DNA of 33,635 bases from Nitratidesulfovibrio sp044433065 (lineage in GTDB: Bacteria; Desulfobacterota; Desulfovibrionia; Desulfovibrionales; Desulfovibrionaceae). Location of the stretch: assembly GCA_044433065.1 (NCBI GenBank), contig JAWXUA010000012.1:1-33635 (forward strand), given 5' to 3'. The notes under the pieces were generated by a model that saw only the letters and a program-made list of their open reading frames with translations, was not told where the DNA came from and did not search any database. The translations under genes and the position numbers were made by a program. Shown in pieces: positions 31,080 through 33,635 of this stretch (within the stretch, counting starts at the first letter, position 1; every line of letters starts with the position of its first letter).

Positions 31080-33078
31080 TGAAATGGACTGGCCCCGTGC
31101 GGACACACGAGGCCTAATAAAAAAACAAAAGACAGGTAAAATTATGAACCAAAAGACACTAGTTAGTCAAGACTCATCTTGCACGCACTCCAATCTTGAT
31201 ACGCTTCTTGAGGATGCGCGAAATATTTTACTTCAGCATGGCCTTGAGCCGCAGTACATAGTCGCAAATGGAGAAATCCAGCGTTGTCCAACACGAGATA
31301 AACCTAACTCCCAAAATGGCCGCTATAGTATTGGAACCCAAGCACCTTTTGTTCTATGGTGGCACGATTGGCGCAGTGGTGAGGGAGGTAAAGTTTTGTT
31401 GGGTAAAGGTGAAAAGCCGAACTATCAGCAAAACTCCGTGGCAATACAGCATGCTATCGAGCAACAAAAACGTCAGACGCGTTTGAAGCATGCACAAGCG
31501 GCGCAAAATGCTAGTCAAATGTGGGAACACGCGTCAGCCGTCACTACTCATCCTTACTTAGAGAAAAAACAGGTCCCAAGCTTTGGGCTACGCGCAACTG
31601 GGGATGGAACTCTGATTATTCCGGTAATGGGTGAAAATGGTATGCAGTCATTGCAACTCATTTCACAGGATGGGAAAAGTAAAATTTTCCTGCGAGGTGG
31701 TCGTCTACAGGGAGGTTTTTATTCAATTCCAGCAAAAGACGACGTAAGCAAGGAGAAACCCCTTTGTATCGCAGAAGGATACGCAACGGCGGCAAGTATC
31801 CATATGGCCACTGGTAATACAGTCGTTATTGCATTTAATGCAGGAAATCTCCTAGCAGTAGCTCAGTCTATGCGAGCAAAATACACTGATTATAAAATTG
31901 TTGTATGCGCGGATAACGATTGTGGCTCATCTAGTAATGTCGGCGTCACAAAAGCCATAGCTACCGCCAAAAGCATAGGGGCTGCAGTTGCTATTCCTCC
32001 TAGTATGGATGGCGAGAGCATAGATTTTAACGATTTGCACACTAAGCATGGCCTTGAACGCGTTTCGGAGTGCATTGAGCATGCTCAGACCTTAGAGCCT
32101 GTACAGCCTCAGGCAGAATTTTCGACTCTCACGACAGTAGGCGCAGGGCGCACACTGCGAGTTGTCACTGCACACGAACTCGCGACCCTCGATGTCCCAA
32201 ATCGAGGCCAGCTACTCAGTCCAGTACTCCCTGAGCAGGGCCTATGTATGTTGTATGCGGCTCGTGGAATCGGCAAAACCTACTGTGCTCTACATATGGC
32301 GTATGCAGTGGCGAGTGGTGGCAGTGTTTTTTCGTGGACTGCCGAGGTTCCTCAACCAGTGCTGTATGTTGACGGCGAGATGCCACTATTTGCCATGTAC
32401 AAACGGGTACAAGGTATAATTTCAGGCGGATCACAGCAGCCGCCAGAGGGGTTTTTTAGAATTATGACTCCTGATTTACAGGGGGACGTGGCCATGCCCA
32501 ATATCGCAACACAGGAAGGCCAAGCCGCCATTAATCAACTCATTCAGGATGCTCGTTTAATAGTACTAGACAACATCAGTACTCTATGTCGTACTGGGCA
32601 AGCTAACTCGGAGGAGTACTGGCTTCCCGTCCAAGAATGGATTTTGTCCCTACGACGACGTGGGGTTACTGTCCTGCTCGTACACCATGCAGGTAAAAAC
32701 GGCTCTCAGCGTGGTACCAGTGCCAAAGAAGATATCTTGGACACCGTCATCCAACTCACGCGTCCCCAAGGATATGTTGCGGAGGATGGGGCGCGCATTT
32801 CAGTGCATTTGACGAAGGCTCGTTACCTTCATGGCGACGATGCTCAAGATTTTGAAGCTCAGCTTGTTATTGAGGACGGAAAATCTGTTTGGAAATACCA
32901 CAACCCAGAGAGCGACAAAATCGCCAAAATTAAGGCGCTGGCCGAAACAGGAAAAACGTGTCGAGAAATTGCGGATGTATTAACGCTCTCCAAGAGTACT
33001 GTGCACCGTCTTTGTAGCCGATATAATATTGTCACGGGCGGTATGCGTTTGGAGATTTCCACAGAGAATAACGCTTAG
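31072..33078 (+). CDS. Replication protein: Toprim domain plus RepA-type AAA ATPase
   Basis: The 668-residue protein joins three parts. A primase-like N-terminal region and Toprim domain come first: CIAEGYATAASI at about 233 and VVCADNDCG at about 278 carry the acidic metal-binding motifs. A RecA/RepA-like helicase ATPase follows: Walker A AARGIGKT at about 396-403, Walker B ARLIVLDNIS at about 493-502, then VLLVHHAGKNGSQRGTS. A C-terminal helix-turn-helix (about 619-653, TCREIADVLTLSKSTVHRLCSRY) ends it. Such fusions initiate replication of plasmids, satellites and integrative elements. The start is uncertain: 31072 overlaps the previous gene but lacks a Shine-Dalgarno sequence, while 31144 follows AGGT; all domains lie after both. 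Confidence 0.88.
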   Translation: MSDEMDWPRADTRGLIKKQKTGKIMNQKTLVSQDSSCTHSNLDTLLEDARNILLQHGLEPQYIVANGEIQRCPTRDKPNSQNGRYSIGTQAPFVLWWHDWRSGEGGKVLLGKGEKPNYQQNSVAIQHAIEQQKRQTRLKHAQAAQNASQMWEHASAVTTHPYLEKKQVPSFGLRATGDGTLIIPVMGENGMQSLQLISQDGKSKIFLRGGRLQGGFYSIPAKDDVSKEKPLCIAEGYATAASIHMATGNTVVIAFNAGNLLAVAQSMRAKYTDYKIVVCADNDCGSSSNVGVTKAIATAKSIGAAVAIPPSMDGESIDFNDLHTKHGLERVSECIEHAQTLEPVQPQAEFSTLTTVGAGRTLRVVTAHELATLDVPNRGQLLSPVLPEQGLCMLYAARGIGKTYCALHMAYAVASGGSVFSWTAEVPQPVLYVDGEMPLFAMYKRVQGIISGGSQQPPEGFFRIMTPDLQGDVAMPNIATQEGQAAINQLIQDARLIVLDNISTLCRTGQANSEEYWLPVQEWILSLRRRGVTVLLVHHAGKNGSQRGTSAKEDILDTVIQLTRPQGYVAEDGARISVHLTKARYLHGDDAQDFEAQLVIEDGKSVWKYHNPESDKIAKIKALAETGKTCREIADVLTLSKSTVHRLCSRYNIVTGGMRLEISTENNA

Positions 33079-33093
33079 CCCTCCTTTTCACAT

Positions 33094-33137
33094 GTGTCCC
33101 GTTGTCCTCCTCTCTAGAGAGGAGGACAACGGGACAC
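33094..33137. repeat. 44-bp perfect palindrome
   Basis: Arms 33094-33115 and 33116-33137 are exact reverse complements with no spacer, centred on CTAG. The arm begins GTGTCCCGTTGTCC. It starts 16 bases after the replication gene's stop codon. There is no T run, so it is not an ordinary terminator, though a terminating role cannot be excluded. Confidence 0.95.
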
Positions 33138-33416
33138 CGTGATAGTCGCACATTAAAGTCAGCTAACCATCGGGGACAGTCTGCAACAACATAGTAGTCC
33201 ATTTTTTGCCGAGACATCACGCATATTTTTTTACCTGCCCCTCACAAGGTTTGGGGAGGAGTGCAAAATGCCATTTTTTGAGGTTTTTTTAAAAAATTTT
33301 AAATTTTTTTGTAATGGATACCCAAAATACATAGTTATAAATATTTTTATTGCCTATGCAGTAATATCACTGAAGTTACACGATTAGGTACTTCCATAGA
33401 GCATGGTATTGTAGTC

Positions 33417-33462
33417 GCTGTCCCGCTGTCCTCCCACCTAGGCAGGCGGATAACGGGACAGC
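33417..33462. repeat. 46-bp imperfect palindrome related to the one at 33094
   Basis: Arms 33417-33439 and 33440-33462 match at 18 of 23 positions and are centred on CCTAGG. The left arm shares GTCCCG-TGTCCTCC with the first palindrome (14 of 15 bases over the core), so both belong to one repeat family, 324 bases apart centre to centre. Confidence 0.85.
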
Positions 33463-33507
33463 AGGCCTCATAGCTCTGTCAGCCCCCCTAGGTAAGCCAG
33501 AGCCAGC

Positions 33508-33531
33508 ACCTGAGCCCCCTGTGGGGTTAGG
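33508..33531. repeat. Small GC-rich hairpin near the window end
   Basis: CCTGAGCCCC and GGGGTTAGG can pair around a CTGT loop with one wobble and one bulge. Its meaning is unclear; it adds to the cluster of secondary structure in the candidate origin. Confidence 0.4.
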
Positions 33532-33635
33532 AGGAGGCGGCGCACCTTTATATATGCATCTATATCAATCTCCATGTAGACTGGAGAGCTATGCGGTGAT
33601 ACTGCTGGAGCTACCTGCACAGCTAGACTAGGCTG

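Larger units (their letters stand above)
33079..33635. other. Non-coding region with palindromes and AT-rich tract; candidate replication origin
   Basis: No gene was found in the last 557 bases. The stretch contains a 44-base perfect palindrome (33094-33137), an AT-rich block with long T/A runs (about 33269-33350), a second related palindrome (33417-33462) and a GC-rich tail with smaller hairpins. Placement directly after a primase-helicase gene is typical of an origin. The window ends inside it, so its limits are unknown. Confidence 0.5.

Noticed and set aside
33079..33635. CRISPR array or integron attachment cluster at the window end
   Set aside because: There are only two related palindromes 324 bases apart, with no regular repeat-spacer pattern and no integron core sites.

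Overview
The window looks like chromosome from a Gram-negative anaerobe, most probably a gut-associated member of the Desulfovibrionaceae (Desulfovibrio/Bilophila-like). This placement is inference. It rests on a TAXI-type TRAP transporter, oxygen-independent heme degradation, periplasmic arylsulfate sulfotransferases, a type III secretion chaperone and autotransporters, all in a moderate-GC genome with AT-rich spacers. No rRNA, tRNA or CRISPR array was found.

Layout. (1) 1-4700: the 3' end of one autotransporter, then a complete 1286-residue paralogue with an almost identical tail, each followed by a terminator. (2) 4783-7652 (minus): a TAXI solute receptor and a fused TRAP permease, separated by an intergenic terminator. 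(3) 8081-11516: a half-length AbrB-type membrane protein and two MATE exporters. (4) 11567-21487: a divergent iron/heme locus. exbB-exbD-tonB runs left. hutW, a TonB-dependent heme-type receptor, an ECF transporter (S, T and a double ATPase), hutX and a flavodoxin run right. A Fur-box-like palindrome lies between the two arms, and a strong bidirectional terminator closes the right arm. The genes outline one pathway: outer-membrane capture powered by TonB/ExbBD, inner-membrane import by the ECF module, cytosolic handling by HutX, ring opening by the radical-SAM enzyme HutW, and electrons probably from the flavodoxin. (5) 21488-21970: a DtxR/MntR-like regulator.

(6) 22200-28215 is an accessory, repeat-rich stretch. 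It holds a 363-residue protein of unknown family preceded by a CesT-type type III secretion chaperone gene (candidate effector-chaperone pair), an ISAs1 transposase remnant, an unidentified gene fragment, an arylsulfate sulfotransferase, a small secreted protein, and a second sulfotransferase reduced to a 3' fragment with a nonsense codon.

(7) From about 28215 to the window end lies the left part of an integrative element, which abuts the truncated sulfotransferase. It shows three helically phased TTACCAA repeats, a tyrosine integrase, an AT-rich unknown gene, an AlpA/excisionase-like DNA-binding protein, a Toprim plus RepA-type ATPase replication protein, and two related long palindromes flanking an AT-rich tract, which resemble a replication origin. 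The right end of the element is outside the window.

The items most worth following are the effector-chaperone pair, the ECF-linked anaerobic heme operon with its long intergenic hairpin, and the palindrome pair beside the replication gene.
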